From: Rusavskia elegans
Taxonomy: Eukaryota > Ascomycota > Lecanoromycetes > Teloschistales > Teloschistaceae
Reading direction: 5' to 3'
Assembly: GCA_011316305.1 (NCBI GenBank)
Contig: SAUG01000083.1
Coordinates: 124,001-188,000, forward strand
DNA: 64,000 nt
Under the pieces are notes generated by a model. The model had not been told where the DNA came from and searched no databases. It saw nothing but the letters and a program-made list of their open reading frames with translations. The position numbers were made by a program, and so were the translations under genes. Each line of letters starts with the position of its first letter. Positions within the stretch are counted from its first letter, which is position 1. Shown piece by piece: positions 20,851 to 33,840 of this stretch.

Positions 20851-22811
20851 AAAATGCTGATAAAAACTATAGATTCTAAAATCTAATAAATAGTTTATAT
20901 TTTAGCCTTTTTAGCGTATAATAATATTAGGGCGTTAAAGTTCTATATTTTTTAAGGAAATTCGAATAGATAGCGGCGTTCTAAAGTTTTAATCTCGCTT
21001 TCTTTTTTTAAAATCTCTTTTATTATTTTTCTTTCTTCCTGCTTGTTCGCTAATCGTTCTACTTCGGCGTTATAATCTACTATCTTTTAAATAACCTTTT
21101 CTAAACGTTTATATTTATTTTTTTCTTTTAAAATAAATTTAGTTATCTTTTTTTTATCTATTACTTCCGCCTTTTTTATCTATTTTAAATATATTTTCCT
21201 ATATTTTTTCCGTTCGATAACTCTATATATAGATATTTTAAAATCTTTAAAATTAGCTCGTATCTTTTATTTAGCTATTTTCTTTAATATCTAATTAAAA
21301 TCGCGAGTATATAGTTCCAATATAAACTAATCCCGTTTAATAGCTTTAAAAAATCTGGTTATATATATAGAATTAATAACGTAGAAACCGTTATTCTTTT
21401 TCTAGATTTAATTAAAGAATTTAAAAGCTTTCTTTATCGTATTAGATCCTCGCGGAATATAATTAAGGTTTTCGAAATTAATAGAAAGAGATGTAACTAG
21501 CCGAGCTACTATAATTACTTTAGTAAAAAGATTTTTAACTCGTATAGTTCGTAGAGGCGCTAGTATAACTTTAAAATTAAAAGAATAGATACTAGTATAA
21601 CGTTATAAGTTTTTAAACGTACCTTTAATAAACGTTTTATTACGGAAACTTTATAGAACTATAAAAAATTTTAGACGGATAAATTTACTATTACCGTTAT
21701 AAATTATCTTTTTAATAATAGTATCGTAATTCGTTTTATATAGCTAGAAAACTTCTATATCTAATAACTACGTAAAATGTATAAAATAGGCAGGTAATTT
21801 AAATAGTTTAATATTATATTCGTCGGCTAAACTAAAGAATTCTAGAATAATATAGAAACTAAAACTATCGATAATAAATAGCTAATATTTACTAACTCTT
21901 TTTTTTTCCGTATTTTTAATAAAATAGTATAGCTAATCTAGTACGAGGTTATTATTACTATATTCTATAGTCGAATATCTAAAAAATACGCCGTTATTAA
22001 AGTCGTTTTTTATATTCTATTTATATATAATATACTAGACCTTTAGAATAAATAGAAAAAAAATAGTCTCGCCGATAGTACTAGAAAAAGGGGTTAGAAT
22101 AAAATCTAAATCGTAGAGAAACTATTAATTTAATTATTTCTATCGAAATATAGTAGTCGCGATTATATAAATCGGCGATAATATTCTTTTTCCTTTTATT
22201 TCTATTAAATATAATAACTATACGGGAACGTATATAGCTAATTGAAAAGCTAATTTTATCTATATTCTATATATTATCGGATACGATATCGTATTTCTAA
22301 ATTTTTATCTAAAATTTACTAAAATATTTTTCTAATATTTTAATATAGTTAGTATTTTTTCTATTAATATTAAAAGGGCGTTAAATAGTCGGGTAAAATT
22401 CTAAATAACGCTTTATAAATCGTATAAACCAATATTTACCGACGGAAAGAGCTAGCTAGTCGTCGCGATATAGAATATAATTAGCGGCGCTTTCGATAAA
22501 CTAGAAATTCGGTAATTAGTTAATATTATCGAAGTATTTAATATAATATATTAGAGTATTTAATTAAATATCGATTAGGCGTTTATTAGTAGAATTCTTC
22601 GTAGATTTAGAATTACCTCCGGCGATATATTACCGTAGAATTTTAGCTTTAACGTTATAATAGCGGGCGTATTTAGCGGTATCGTCGAATTTATTATTAT
22701 AGAAAGCTTTATCTATCTTTTCGTAACGTCTTTCTAACGTATAGTAGATTTTAATAGCTTTAGATATAATATTATAGAGGTTTAAAATCAAGAGGTATAA
22801 TTATAAAAAAA

Positions 22812-22890
22812 AGGTCTTTTAAACTGATTGATCCGTTAAACCGAGGCCTTCTAAACGAGCCCAGCGAGTTTAAAGGTCTTGACCGTCGGC
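22812..22890. repeat. Right terminal inverted repeat of the TIR transposon
   Basis: Partner of 19924-20002. It ends GGTCTTGACCGTCGGC and is followed by TA. Confidence 0.85.
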
Positions 22891-23394
22891 TAGAAGAAAA
22901 ATACAGTCGTATTTAAAACTCTGAAGTTTCGGGTCGAGGGCGGGGAACCTAAAGTCGATTTATTGGCGAACTAAATAAAAACTAACGATAAATTCGGATA
23001 TAATTTCTATAGCTATATAATTTTTAATTTATTTATTTTATTCGATTAAAGTTCGTAATAGTTTTTTATTATTTATTTTCAACGGTTATTTCTAGACGCT
23101 ATTATCTATTTCTTTTTCTATAATTATAATATTTTTATTATTTTATTTTAATTTATATATAATTAAATATTGTTATTTCATTCGCGATAGTTTTTATAGA
23201 ATTATTATTGACGATTATAAAGATTATATATTTCAAAACAAAATAAAAAAACGACGATATTATTATTAAATAGAAAAAATTAAATAGAAAACTGTAAAAT
23301 CCAAAAAAATTTGCTATACTACGAAATAGCTACTAAATTTTTCGAATATTAAATACGTTTATAATTAGAAATTATAATAGAATAAATTATCGAG

Positions 23395-23580
23395 AGAAGA
23401 ATACGTTATATTACTAAATAAATTTAAATTAAAACTTTAAAAACCAAATAATTACGTTAATTAAATTGATATATGAATTCTACTATCGTATATCCGATAC
23501 TGATATATTAATATGTAATTTATTTGTCGAATCATTGATTTATCGAATACTGAAATCTAAATAAATCAATTAAAATAATA
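23395..23580 (+). repeat. Dispersed repeat R1, copy a
   Basis: Matches 63135-63300 in direct orientation; shared landmarks are ATACGTTATATTACTAAATA, GATACTG and TTTATCGAAT. Confidence 0.7.
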
Positions 23581-23989
23581 GAATGAAAACTTTTTATAAA
23601 AAAGATTTTGCTTTTTATTAATTAATTCTATTGACTAATAGATCTTATTTTGTACCTATTAATTACGTTACTACGTAGTTTTTAAACGGAAACTCATTTC
23701 TATAAAAATCGATATTTTTAAATAAAAGAAAAGTTTATAAAATTTTAAAATCTTTTTAAATTAAAAGCCGCCAATCTATAAAAATGGAATAAAATGATTT
23801 AAATATAATTACAATTATATATCTATTAGAAAATTAGTATTTTATTTAATTTCTTTTAGTAAATAAATTTATTATATTATTATTTAAAAACTCGATATAT
23901 TTATAAAAAGATAATATAATTAAATAACGTTTATATTAAATTATCTATCTAAAATATTCGACGGTTTATAAATAGACTGGCCGTCGGAT

Positions 23990-24195
23990 CGAATTTCTAT
24001 TATAGAACTATCGAAATGATCTGGTTGTTTCAAAGGTTAGTTAAATTTATTAGTATATCTATAAACGGAGGTACAACGAGTAATTATATAAATTAATTTA
24101 AAAATAAATTAGTTTAAATACTAGAACAGTATATAGCGATAACTAATAAATTAAATACGAGCTATAAAGGCGTCGAGTTCGAAATCTATATAGAT
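23990..24195 (+). repeat. Dispersed repeat R2, copy a
   Basis: Matches 60775-60980 in direct orientation; shared landmarks are TTAGTTAAATTTATTAGTAT, ATATAGCGATAA and GCGTCGAGTTCGAAAT. This copy is less mutated on its left side (GGCCGTCGGATCG). Confidence 0.75.
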
Positions 24196-24499
24196 AAATA
24201 AAATCTTTTACTATTTAGGTTATTTATTTACTAAAATAACTAAAACAACTCTATTTTAAAGAATTTAATTACTAGAACTACTATAATTAAGATATTTTTA
24301 GTATTTATTTACTAAAACTACTAAAATTAAAATATTTATAGTATTTATTTACTAAAATTACTATAATATTTCTTAGTATTAATATCTAGGCCGCTCTATA
24401 TATTTTTATCTATCGAAGCGTAATAGAAAATCTAACGCTATAATAAATACTAATATATTTTCTAAAGTACGCCGTTCGTATTTATAATATTAGATTTTC

Positions 24500-25980
24500 T
24501 TTTTAGATTTTTTATTTTAAAAAATCTTCCGTCCTTCTTTTTTATAGATAAAAAAAAGATTATTAACCGAAAATTATTATAAAAAAGTTCTATTATTAGG
24601 TATTAGTATATTAGCTATATATTTTTATCGGAATTATTTTTAAATAGAGAAATTCTATCGTATTAACGAAAATTCCGAAAAGTATATTAATTATATAAGA
24701 TAAATTTATTTTTATAACTTTATTCTATTAGAAACTATATATTAATATCGTTTTAAAAATAAATATAGAAAGTTAAAAAGAAAATTATTTAAAGCGTATA
24801 TAAAATAATAACGTCTGCTTTATTAATTAAATTATATTAAAGAAAAATAGAATATTATAATTAATAGAATACTATAAAATATCGAAAAATTAAAATAAAA
24901 AGAAAGTTTTACGGATCCGCTTTTATCTATCGATTTAAATATTTTTATATATATAGCTTCCGAGTAAATTATTTTATCTAGCGATTTTAACTAGTTAATA
25001 ACTTTTTCAGCTATTTTTAATAGAATTATTAAAAAGTTTTTTAGTAAATTACTAAATATTCTTTAGGTTTTTAATTATTTTCCGAAATAGAATAATCTTT
25101 TTATTTAATTAGATATTTCTAATCTTTCTATTATAGGATTTTCTCGACTATAAAAGTATTTTTCTTCTATATTTCGAAATTAAATATCTATTATAATAGC
25201 GTTCCGAAATCGGCTAGTTTTAAAATAGATATATAAAATACCGAGTATATTTTAATATATTTAAATAAATTAAATCTAAAGTTCTAAAATCTTCTAATCT
25301 TTTTAATTAAAAATAGTCCGATTCTAATATAATTTAATTTTTTATTTAGAGTTTTTATTTTTAGATTTTTTATAAAAAAGTATATTTTATTTCCTTTCTT
25401 TAATTAAAATACTATTTTTTATTTTTTATTTTAATAATTATCCGAATACTTTTATATTTTAGGATATTTTTATAGATTTTTTTCTAAATATCGATTTTTT
25501 AAATTATTAATTCCGCTAATTTATATAGTAGTATTTATCTAAATAACTTTAGATTTCTTTTATTATCGGCGTAGAATAGTATTTTCTTTATCGTATTTAA
25601 TTTTTTTATATTAAATTCTAATTATACTATTAGTAAAAGTAAAATCTAATTATTTTAAATATTATTAATATAATATTTTAAATTTTATTTTAAAATCTAG
25701 TTAATATATTCTATATATCTATTTATTATCGGATAGAAGGCTATTAATATCTTTAATTTAATACTAGATAGAAAAATAAAGATTTTCTAATAGTTTAAAA
25801 TAAAAGATTTAATTCTATTATTTTTCAATACTTTCGATAGTCTATAATATCGGAATAATCGATCGAAGATAATAAATCTAAATTATTCTACTATAAAGTC
25901 TTTTTATAATAGAATTATATAAATATATTTTATAATCTTATCTATTATATTAAATATTAAATAATATTTCCTCTTATAGA
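24500..25980. other. RIP-degraded sequence, unclassified
   Basis: A plus-strand frame near 24770-24960 reads as a charged helical protein once RIP stops are allowed for, but I cannot assign a family. Nothing else is recognisable. Confidence 0.3.
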
Positions 25981-25999
25981 GCCCCTATCCGGGGTTATA

Positions 26000-26260
26000 A
26001 TTGAGTGATTATATATATACGTTTCATCACCGTAGTTTTTATACGGCAACAACAAATATTATTTATACAGCAAAGAATTTTCGCAGTTAAAAGTTAAGCA
26101 AGGTTTACAGCGTAGTTAATCGTTTTTATTCTATTATATTCTCTATTTAATTACTATTCCTTTCCTATATTCCAGGAATAAATATCGCTCTATATATACG
26201 GAAGAGCGAGCGACCTTCTACTAGAATTTCTTTATACTACTTCGAAATACGTACGATTAT
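26000..26260 (+). repeat. Dispersed repeat R3, copy a
   Basis: Similar to 62395-62660 in direct orientation; shared landmarks are TTTCATCA, TACGGCAAC, a diverged TACAGC block, and TACTACTTCGAA versus TATTACGAAG near the end. This copy is less mutated and still has CA and TG. Confidence 0.55.
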
Positions 26261-26269
26261 AAACTACTA

Positions 26270-26640
26270 ATATAGCTTCCAGGACTACCTACTAGGCGGT
26301 AATACTATCTTTTATTTTCGTTAATTCGTCCTCGTCTATAGTCGTACCCGAATTTAGACGATCTGTTAATCTATCTAGATATTTAATAACTGCTAGCTCG
26401 GATTCTAGTAGGATAAAGACTTCTACTAGAAATTTAATATAGTCGCTAAAACTATACGGCTCCGGCGGATTCGGAATACGAGGCTTTAATATTATAGTTA
26501 AAACTAACGGATTTCAGGATTTAAAGTCCGTTATAGTAAACGAACTAGCGAGGACTCGGTCGACGTTATCGAATAGCTCGAATTTAGCGGTTTCGTATTC
26601 TATTTCTTCTAATTAGAAAGATATAATCGTAGTTTATTAT
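26270..26640 (-). pseudogene. Decayed coding fragment with a YLDRL motif, lightly RIPped
   Basis: On the minus strand about 120 codons stay open except for three stops that fit RIP at CAA/CAG/CGA codons. Readable pieces are EIEYETAKFELFDNVDRVLA, PPEPYSFSDYIKFLVEV, and ELAVIKYLDRLTDRL. The pattern of a helix ending in YLDRL recalls the cyclin box of Pho80-type cyclins, but the match is weak and from memory of the family only. It could equally be a captured host gene fragment or an unknown transposon protein. It is much better preserved than its surroundings. Confidence 0.4.
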
Positions 26641-27009
26641 TAATAGAGAATCTATATATATCAGCCTGCAGCTTGGACTATTGTAGAAAATACGTATATT
26701 AGATACGATAGTATAAGTTAAATTAGTCTGTAGTAGTTATAAGTACTAGTAAAAGAAAAAAAAAGCGACTATAAGGTATATATATTACGAAAATTCTACT
26801 ACGTTATATTTTAAATAAACTATAGAAGTTTATACTACGAGCGTATTATAGAATAGATTCGAGTTAATTTTATATAGTTTTTTAATTTAAGTTAATTAGA
26901 CTAGGATACTAGTTCTTATACCGTATATCTAACGCTAGCGTACTAATACTAAAATAAATTGTTTACGGAACCGACGGTTAACCGGATACCAAAAAAATAA
27001 ACAAAATAA

Positions 27010-29510
27010 AAATTAAATAATATTTTATATTTATCGTCGGGTCTTTTAATTTCGAGAATTTAATAATAAAGTCTAATATAATTTTTTCCTATAATAAATC
27101 CGGTAGCTTCTAATATTAAATTCTTCTATAACGAATATATATAGTATATTTATTTTTTTAATAACTAAATTATTTTTAAATATATATTTCGACGTATTAC
27201 TATATATTAGAAAACTAGTAATACTATTATAAAAATTGTATTATTTTCGTTATATCTAAATATCTTTATAGTGTTTTACTATAGTACTTTTTAATATATT
27301 TATTAATTTTATTATCTAGTATTTTTAATATTGTTTTAATAGAAAATTATTTCTAGTTATTTCTAAATATATATAGTATTATATTTATTTTATATTAATT
27401 TACGAAAAGTAATCTATTTCTATTAATTTTAAAGATATTATTATTAAAAATCTTTTTTATTTTTATATAATTATTTTTTCGATTTAAAACGTCTATTTTT
27501 TTATTTTCTTTTTTTAAAGTATAGTATATTTTAAATTTATATTAATTAAAAAGTTTAGACTATTATATTTAATTTCTAATAAAATCATTTTATTATTATA
27601 AAATATAGAAGATTTTTATAATCTATAAAAATTATTAATTCTAGTAATTTTTTAGTATATATTTTCTATTATTCTAGTATAGCTACTATAGTTAATAGTT
27701 TTTTATTATAAATATTATAGTTCTATTTTACTAATAATACTATTTTTAATATATATACTATTAAATACTATTTTCTATTATATTACTATAGAAAATATAT
27801 ATCTATAATTAGATCTAATAAATTCGTTTCTATTTTTAATAGTTTTTTTAAATTAAATATTTTAAATACTAGGTCTTTTATATATTTTCTTTTAAGATTT
27901 TTAAATATTTATTATTATTTTTCTTTCTAATACTATTTAATAGTATTTTTTTATTAAAGTTATTAGAACGAGAGTTTTTTTAAAATAGTTTTTTATAAAT
28001 TTTCGATTATAGTTTATAAATCCGAAGAAATTTTAGATTTTTTTAATATTTATTAAAATCTTTTATTTTATAATAGTTTTTAATTTACTAAAATTAATAT
28101 ATAGTATATTTTAATTTATAATAAATTCTAAAAAATTATTTATTTTTTATAGAATTTATATTTTTTTAATTTAAAATATAAATTTCTTCTTTTTAGATAA
28201 TTTAAAACTTTACTAATATATTATTTATAATTTTCGAATATTTTTAAAATAATCAGTATATTATTAAAGTAGACGATAATAAATATATCTAGATATTTTC
28301 TAAATATATTATTAATTATATTTTAATAAATTACTAAAATATTTAAAAACCTAAATAATATTAATATATATTTCTAAAATTTATATTATATTCGAAAAGT
28401 TATTTTTTATTTTTTTCTAGTTTTTATTTATATAAAGTTATATATTTTTTAAAAATCGAATTTCGTAAAATATTATATTCTAGAAAATCTATTTTTAAAT
28501 TTATTAATATTTAGTAATAGATATCGGTTTTTAATTATAATATTATCTAATTTCTAATAATTAATATATAGACGGAATATTCCGTCCTTTTTAGATATAA
28601 AAAGAATCGGATATTCTACTAGTAATTAAAATTTTCTAATAAATTTCTTTTTTATATTTTCGTCTAAATATTTATAAAATATTTCGAATTCTATTATAGA
28701 TAATAGATAGATAGATTAAAATATAAATTATTTATCTAATTTTAATCTAATTTTATAATTCTATAATTAATATTTTAATAGTACTTTTATAATTACTTTT
28801 TTTCGAAATAAATATATCTAATTTTTATATTTATCTAAGATTCTTTTTAATAGATTTTCTATTTTCTTTTTATTAAATAATATAGAATATTTAAAAGATT
28901 TAGAATTTTTTTTTTTACTTTTATTTTATTAATCTAATTAATTTCTACCGGTATCTAATAAATCGGATCTAAATAAATTTTAGTTATTTTTTTTCGAAGC
29001 TATAAATTCGTATTTTATATTCTATTTTTTATCTATCCGAAATTATTATTTCGATATAAACTAGATACTTTTTATATAGGAATATTATTTAAAGCTAAAT
29101 ACTTTTTTCTTCTAGTCTATTACTAGATTATAATCCTTTAATTAAAGAATTCCCAATAAAATTTTATAGGTAGCTATTTAAATAATATTAAATAAAAGTT
29201 TCTTTTAATATTAGTTAATTATTATTTAGAATAATATTATTCTTTTAATAAATTTTTTATCTTTACTCGATATTCTATTTCTATCGATAACTATTAAATT
29301 ATATAGGTCCTTTTTTTTAATTTAAAGAAATCTTTTTCTTTTAACTAAATTTTTTAATATAAAATTTTTGGTTATATTTAAATTAATAAATATTTTAACT
29401 TTTTATAATTTATTATTAGTTTCGATAATTATTTTAATTTCGAATATATATATATAGCTAGCTAAATTTAGTTATTTCTTTCGAGCTATAAACTTTTATA
29501 TTTATAGTAT
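27010..29510 (-). pseudogene. Degraded Ty3/gypsy retrotransposon pol (reverse transcriptase)
   Basis: Read on the minus strand, 28290-28245 gives IIVYFNNILII, the RIP-altered form of the gypsy RT active-site motif VYFDDILIF (GAC/GAT mutated to AAT). Downstream come LNYLKRRNLYFKLKKYKFYK and, near 28040-28000, IQNFFGFINYNRKFIKNYF-like text with stops, matching the gypsy block that ends FLGFANYYRKFI. Order and spacing agree with RT followed by RNase H towards lower coordinates. No LTRs could be assigned, and the boundaries are approximate. Confidence 0.75.
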
Positions 29511-32500
29511 ATTTACATCAATATTTTCTAAAACCGGCTTAAAGTCGTTTAATCTACGTTTAACCGTTTAACCGTTTATTTTTAGATTGGTTTATATCTA
29601 TTCTTTAAAAATAGATTTAGCCGCTCTTAGTTTATTAAACCGTTTAAGTCGCTTAAGTTATCTAATCTAACTAAATCTTCTAAATTACTTAAACTATCTA
29701 ATCTACCTAAATCTTTTAAGTTATTTAAAATCTCCTACTACTTTACTAGTCGGTAGTCGCTATAGTAGATCTAATAACTACGTATTCGATAAAACGATCG
29801 CTTTACTTTATAATAAATATATATTTAGTATCTAGAACTATTATTATAATTAGGATAACTATATTTTATAATATAATTTATATACTATATATTTAATAAC
29901 TTTATAATAAGTATATAATTATAAATTTATTCCGCTATATTCGAATACGGTAGAATATTAGTATCTAAAAACCAAATTTTTATATTTTTTATAATTTCTA
30001 GCTTGCTACTCGGTACCTCTTTCTATTTTTTCTAAACCGTTTTATTTATAATAGCTTTTTATTAGATATCTAAAATCTACTACTAGATTTACTAGCTCTT
30101 TTTTAATTTCTTAGTAATACTATAAGATTTAAATACTATTTCTAAATTTTAATCTAAATATATTAACTTTTTTTTCGACAGTTAACTAGTATCTTTTATT
30201 TAGTATATTATATATAATATACTGTTATCTATCTTTTATATCTAATAGAAACGTATTTCTATTATATTATCCGTTTATATAGTATCTAGTATTCCGGCCG
30301 ATAAACTCTCGCCTAAAATTATAATATTACTAGTATCGGTTTCTTTATAGCCGGTTATAATAGTTTTTCTATAGAATTTTTAATAGCGTTTATCCTATCG
30401 AATAATCTAAACTAGTTTTTCTATCGAGTATATTAATATATACTAATAAATCTAATATTTTTATAATATTATATATCTTTTCTATAGATTCGGTTTCGGC
30501 TCTACTATAGATACTAGTATAGATATTAACGTAACAGTCGATATTCTATAATTCCGATATAATTAACTATTATAAAAGTTAGCTTATTTCTAATAAATAT
30601 TAAATAAGGTAGAATATATATATTTCTTCTATTATCTTTATTAAATAGCGGCTATAGTATATTAGATACATTATTTTTATACTAATACGGATACTATTTA
30701 CTAGTTTTTATTTCCGATTTCTATTTCGGTAACGTACTCGCTAATTAAAAGCTTTATTAAAAAACTATTCGAGTTTATTAATTAGTAGAAGTAATATAAA
30801 TTTAATACCTTAAATATATCTATACTAAGTCGGTTTTATCTAGAGACCTAGATCTCTATTATATAGGTATCGAATTATTAGTATTATTTAAAATTTCCGC
30901 GTAATCTTTTCTATCGAAAGTATTCGATAATTTACTTTTTTCTTTTTTTTTTAGATTAGGCGGTATATATCTATTTTATCCGATTATTTATTTTCGGATA
31001 TATTTAGTAATAGTATTTTAAACGTTATCGGAAAAAACGTCCTATTAGTTAAAATAGTATTTAAAAGGTTCTAGATATTAGTACTCGTTAATTATATACT
31101 AAAATACTATAACGATATAATAGTATAGTCTATTTACTATCTATATAGTCGACGCCTTCGAACTTTATTATTTTATTATCTAGTATTATTCGTTCCGCTA
31201 TAGTATATTTAAATAGCGTATAAATAAAAGTAATATATCTATTAATTAATAGATCGAAAAACTTTATTATAGAATTATTATATTCTAAACTCTAGTTTTT
31301 ACTATCGGAAAAAAATAGTTTACTAACGGCCTTTCTAAATATTAGAACTAAGAATATTTTATATTTTAGCTACTACTTTTAATAATCGTTACCTAAAATC
31401 TAATTTAGATATTTATAATATTAACTTCTTTTATTAGAAATAGATTATTATTAAGTAAACGTCGGATATATTATAATCTTTCTAGATTATCCGATAGCTA
31501 GTTAAAATAGTTTTTTATTATATTCCGGATATAATATATAGTCTAAATACGGAGGTTTTATAGTATTATAAAAATCTAGTATCGTTAATAGAACTATTTC
31601 GTCTATATAATTTACGATTTACTTTTATAGCTTCGAAATTTCTAGATTATAACTTAATTAATCTCGCCCGAAAGTAGTTTTTATATACCTCGCTCTAAGT
31701 TTTTAGTATTATATTTTTAAATCCGACCTACTATATACTATCGGTCTAGAGGCCTACTAATCTATTACTAGTATAGATAAATATTTATACTAATATTCGG
31801 ACCTTTATTAGCTCTATTAAATCTTTATATTCCGGTATAGAATTCGGCTCCGATATTATTATTCCATTTCTATTCTTTCTATTCTATTTAGGATAATTTT
31901 CCTAAACGAAACTATTTATATTAGCGTATCTTTAACCGTATAATAGCGAGTCGGAAGATATAAATAGTAATAATAGTATATTAAAGCTACTAATACTTCT
32001 ATTAATTCGGCTACTACTACTATAGAAGGATATCTTTATAGAAAGTAGTATCGAATCGGCAGCCGAAAGCTAATACTATATACGACGCGTTAGCGAGAAA
32101 ATAGTATTATTCGAAATATAAAAAATTTACTAGATTTGTATTAAAATAATACTATATACTAGATATATAAACTATTATATCTAGGTTTCTATATATTTTA
32201 ATATATTTTTATTTTTAGATAGTAGTAATAGTTCTATATTCAAATATCTATTATCGCTAAAATTATCTTCTATATATTCGCGTTCGAAGTTTAATATAAA
32301 GTCTATAATTAGAATAGCCGATAGAATAAAGATAATCTAATAGATATTAGTATATATAGTAATATATTATAGATATACGTACTTTTTTTTATAGAAAAAG
32401 TAATCAGATTTTAAAAGATACGCTATTAAATTAGATTAGAATTATAGACGGAAAATAGCTTTAGTAATAAAATTTAGTAATATCTAATCTATAGAATTTA

Positions 32501-33190
32501 ATATAGTTTCGAAAATAGTTTATATTCTATATATAGTAGATAGGCCGAAGTTTATATATAATATATAGTAAGTACGGAAGAAAAAATAAAATAAAGAAAA
32601 TATATTTATATTTAAAAAACGTATTCTAATTTTAGAATAGATATAATAGTAGATATTAGACTAGTTCTATTATTTAAATCGGTCTAATAAAAAGTTAGTA
32701 GTTTATTACATCTAGTAGCCGACTATAATTTCTATTTAAATTCTATATTTTTATTCTATTTCTATATAAATAAACTATTTAAACTATCTTTATTTATAAA
32801 TATTTTATTATTTAATAATTATATTAATATTCTATTTTATATAAAAGTAAATATTATCGGAATTATAGATATTATATATTTATTAATAATCTACCGAAAT
32901 AGATTTTCGATTTATTATTTCTATTATTTTTATCTACCTAGATCTTACTACTATATTTACTTTTTATTATTCTACTATTAACGCTATTAAAAATAAAAAA
33001 TTAAGTAAAGTTAAAATATAAATTCTATTTATTCTAGTCTAACTAATTTTCTCTAATTTTAATATTAAATAAAAAGCGAAAGAAGCCGCTATCGAGTTTT
33101 CTACTATTCCTACCTTTAAATATAGTATCGACGTAAAAATTTAAATCTATTCTTTTCTAAAATATTATTCCGCCGCTATCTAAATCTCAG
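29511..33190. other. RIP-degraded sequence, unclassified
   Basis: No domain is readable. At 29540-29730 there are short repeated units built from AACCGTTTAA and CTAATCTA(A/C)CTAAATCTT, possibly part of a terminal repeat. Otherwise I see nothing. Confidence 0.3.
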
Positions 33191-33840
33191 TTAATTTTAT
33201 TTTAAAATACTATTGCTCTATAGAAATTTCTAATTCGGGCCGCCGAAGTAATAGAAAAAGAGATAGTAATACTACGTAATCGAGTTACCGCGTTTAAGAA
33301 GGTTATAGTAGTATTATAAAATATTATAACTAAATTATATAAATATATTAAAAATAGTAAAGAAAAAGAAAATTATATCTATTATATAGATATCTAATAA
33401 TATTATAAAGATACAGTTTTAATAGTATTATTTTTATATATAAAAGATTATATATTAAAGGTAAATAAATATTATAATCTTCAAGTTTTAAAAAAGAGAT
33501 ATATATATATTAAATATAGTAATAGCTTATTAGAATTTCAAAAAAGTAATATTTATTAGTAGAAACGCTGTATATAACTACGCGAAAAGGAAACCGAATA
33601 TTAAATAGTTAGAAAATTAAAAAATAAAGTAATACTACTAGAATTCGAACCTAAATCTAATAAATATTAAATTCTCTCTACTATCGTTATATTATATTTA
33701 GTCTAATATAGAAATAATAGTAAAAGACTTTAGTATTATCTATATTAACTCCTATACTATAGTACTAGTTATTAAATACTAGAAGTACTAGTTAAAATAT
33801 TACCTAATAGCGTTACAGGGTTATTTCTATCTTCTATTTA
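33190..33840 (+). pseudogene. Decayed ORF with coiled-coil character
   Basis: The plus-strand frame reads KFLIRAAEVIEKEIVILRNR, then KENYIYYIDI and LEFEPKSNKY, interrupted only by TAA/TAG codons of the kind RIP makes from CAA/CAG. The Glu/Lys/Leu-rich helical text resembles the C-terminal coiled-coil tail of fungal Fot1/pogo transposases, but no catalytic domain could be read upstream. The family is not assigned. Confidence 0.4.

Larger units (their letters stand above)
19924..22890 (-). mobile_element. Degraded TIR DNA transposon (Tc1/mariner-like, TA target site)
   Basis: A 2967 bp element has 79 bp terminal inverted repeats. Both ends start GCCGACGGTCAAGACC and are flanked by the dinucleotide TA (19922-19923 and 22891-22892), the target duplication expected for Tc1/mariner/Fot1-type elements. 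The interior is heavily RIP-mutated and has no readable transposase. The region near the left end would read Lys/Glu-rich on the minus strand, as transposase C-termini often do, so I place the coding strand as minus. The size is larger than a typical Fot1 (about 1.9 kb), so another TA-specific family is possible. Confidence 0.8.
22893..24500. other. AT-rich non-element sequence that keeps CA/TG dinucleotides
   Basis: Unlike most of the island, 23080-23800 still has many CA and TG dinucleotides although it is very AT-rich. A short GC-rich remnant (TCGGGTCGAGGGCGGGGAAC) sits at about 22929-22948. No gene is seen. It contains two copies of repeats found again near 60.8-63.3 kb, plus a short tandem array at 24215-24375 (TATTTATTTACTAAAA units). 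Confidence 0.5.
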
